From positions 1 to 6,707 of the forward strand of contig JAKPCP010000024.1 of assembly GCA_029553225.1 (NCBI GenBank): a stretch of 6,707 nt of DNA, in the 5' to 3' direction. This stretch comes from a bacterium (lineage in GTDB: Bacteria > Patescibacteriota > Minisyncoccia > Minisyncoccales > GWA2-38-27). A model generated the notes under the pieces. The model worked only from the letters and a program-made list of their open reading frames with translations, searched no databases and was not told the DNA's origin. Shown piece after piece: positions 6,206-6,707 of the stretch (positions within the stretch are counted from its first letter, which is position 1; each line of letters opens with the position of its first letter). The position numbers and the translations under genes were made by a program.

Positions 6206-6707
6206 AACATTCTAATGTCTTTTTCAATCCTTCATATAAATCTATTTCGCTTTTAAAATTTAAAAAATCTTCTGACAATTTTATATCAAGATAACTCCTT
6301 TTAACCCCACTATCTTTATTTAAATATCTCTTTTTTAAACTTAAACCAGTAACCTTTTCAAAAATTTTCACAAGTTCGTTAATTGAAGTTTCTTTACCTG
6401 TTCCAATATTAAAAATTCCCTCTTTATCTATTGATAAAATATTTGCTTTAACAACATCAGAGATATAGATAAAATCTCTTGTATTTTCACCATCCCCAAA
6501 AATTGTTAAAGGTTTTTTATTTATTATTTTATTTGTAAAAATAGAAATTACACCAGATTCTGAATTTATTCTCTGTCTTGGTCCATAAACATTTGAATAT
6601 CTTAATATTGTATGTTTGAAGTTATATTTTTTTGAAAAATAGACAAGGGAATTTTCTATTAATAGTTTTGATAAACCATAAAGATTAACAGGTTTTAAAT
6701 CATCATT
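6192..6707 (-). CDS. NAD-dependent epimerase/dehydratase (extended SDR, GalE-like), C-terminal part
   Basis: The gene enters from the right edge, so its N-terminus with the NAD-binding GxxGxxG loop is not visible. The 171 visible residues begin NDDLKPVNLYGLSK, where YGLSK (visible residues 10-14) is the SDR catalytic YxxxK. They continue with LRYSNVYGPRQR (35-46), GVISIFTNKI (52-61) and the substrate-binding segment IFGDGENTRDFIYISDVVKA (69-88), then FNIGTGKETSINELV. These are hallmarks of UDP-glucose 4-epimerase, UDP-GlcNAc epimerase or dTDP-glucose dehydratase relatives. The YGPRQ and GDGxxTRDFIYxxDV pattern favours a 4-epimerase, but the reaction cannot be settled from this half. It presumably supplies the nucleotide sugar used by the transferases downstream. 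The stop, TAA 6194-6192, lies inside the next gene. The operon promoter must be further upstream, outside the window. Confidence 0.93.
   Translation of the reverse strand, partial: NDDLKPVNLYGLSKLLIENSLVYFSKKYNFKHTILRYSNVYGPRQRINSESGVISIFTNKIINKKPLTIFGDGENTRDFIYISDVVKANILSIDKEGIFNIGTGKETSINELVKIFEKVTGLSLKKRYLNKDSGVKRSYLDIKLSEDFLNFKSEIDLYEGLKKTLECYEKN

Larger units (their letters stand above)
1505..6707 (-). other. Surface-polysaccharide biosynthesis operon (3' part)
   Basis: Five same-strand genes are packed with a 14-nt overlap and gaps of 26, 10 and 3 nt, consistent with one transcript entering from the right. The order (SDR epimerase, initiating sugar-phosphate transferase, three GT4 enzymes) follows a plausible pathway: precursor, first sugar, then up to three further sugars. 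Flippase, polymerase or ligase genes would be expected further upstream or elsewhere; none is here. Whether the product is capsule, O-antigen, exopolysaccharide or a protein-linked glycan cannot be decided. Confidence 0.8.

Overview
The window is strongly AT-rich bacterial DNA in which every supported gene lies on the minus strand, so it reads from right to left. Standard bacterial coding fits: TAA and TGA are stops and TGG encodes Trp. The lineage cannot be fixed from the sequence. The gene types (polyprenyl-phosphate sugar transferase, GT4 glycosyltransferases, MntA/HepT and AbiEii modules) are spread across many AT-rich anaerobes and thermophiles.

Right part, 1505-6707: a compact surface-polysaccharide operon. 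It starts beyond the right edge with the C-terminal part of a UDP-sugar epimerase/dehydratase of the extended SDR family. This overlaps by 14 nt a membrane-bound initiating sugar-phosphate transferase. Three GT4 glycosyltransferases follow, with gaps of 26, 10 and 3 nt. The inferred pathway is: the SDR makes a nucleotide sugar, the transferase loads the first sugar-1-phosphate on a polyprenyl phosphate at the inner face of the membrane, and the three GTs extend the lipid-linked oligosaccharide. No flippase, polymerase or ligase lies in the window.

Middle, 920-1504: a gene-free AT-rich spacer of 168 bp, then an intact 138-codon reading frame that I do not recognise.

Left part, 1-897: a graveyard of nucleotidyltransferase toxin-antitoxin genes, too broken to give long reading frames. 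Reading across the breaks gives (i) a complete but inactivated MntA antitoxin gene with one frameshift, two in-frame TAA codons and a catalytic Asp-to-Asn change; (ii) the first 57 codons of its HepT partner, joined by an ATGA overlap and cut off before the RNase motif; (iii) a possible 3' scrap of another gene; and (iv) an AbiEii-family nucleotidyltransferase that runs off the left edge with two frameshifts. All three frameshifts are explained by loss of one base from a homopolymer.

I see no convincing new system. The most informative part is this layered decay of two toxin-antitoxin modules beside a polysaccharide locus. The unrecognised 138-residue gene is the only candidate for novelty.
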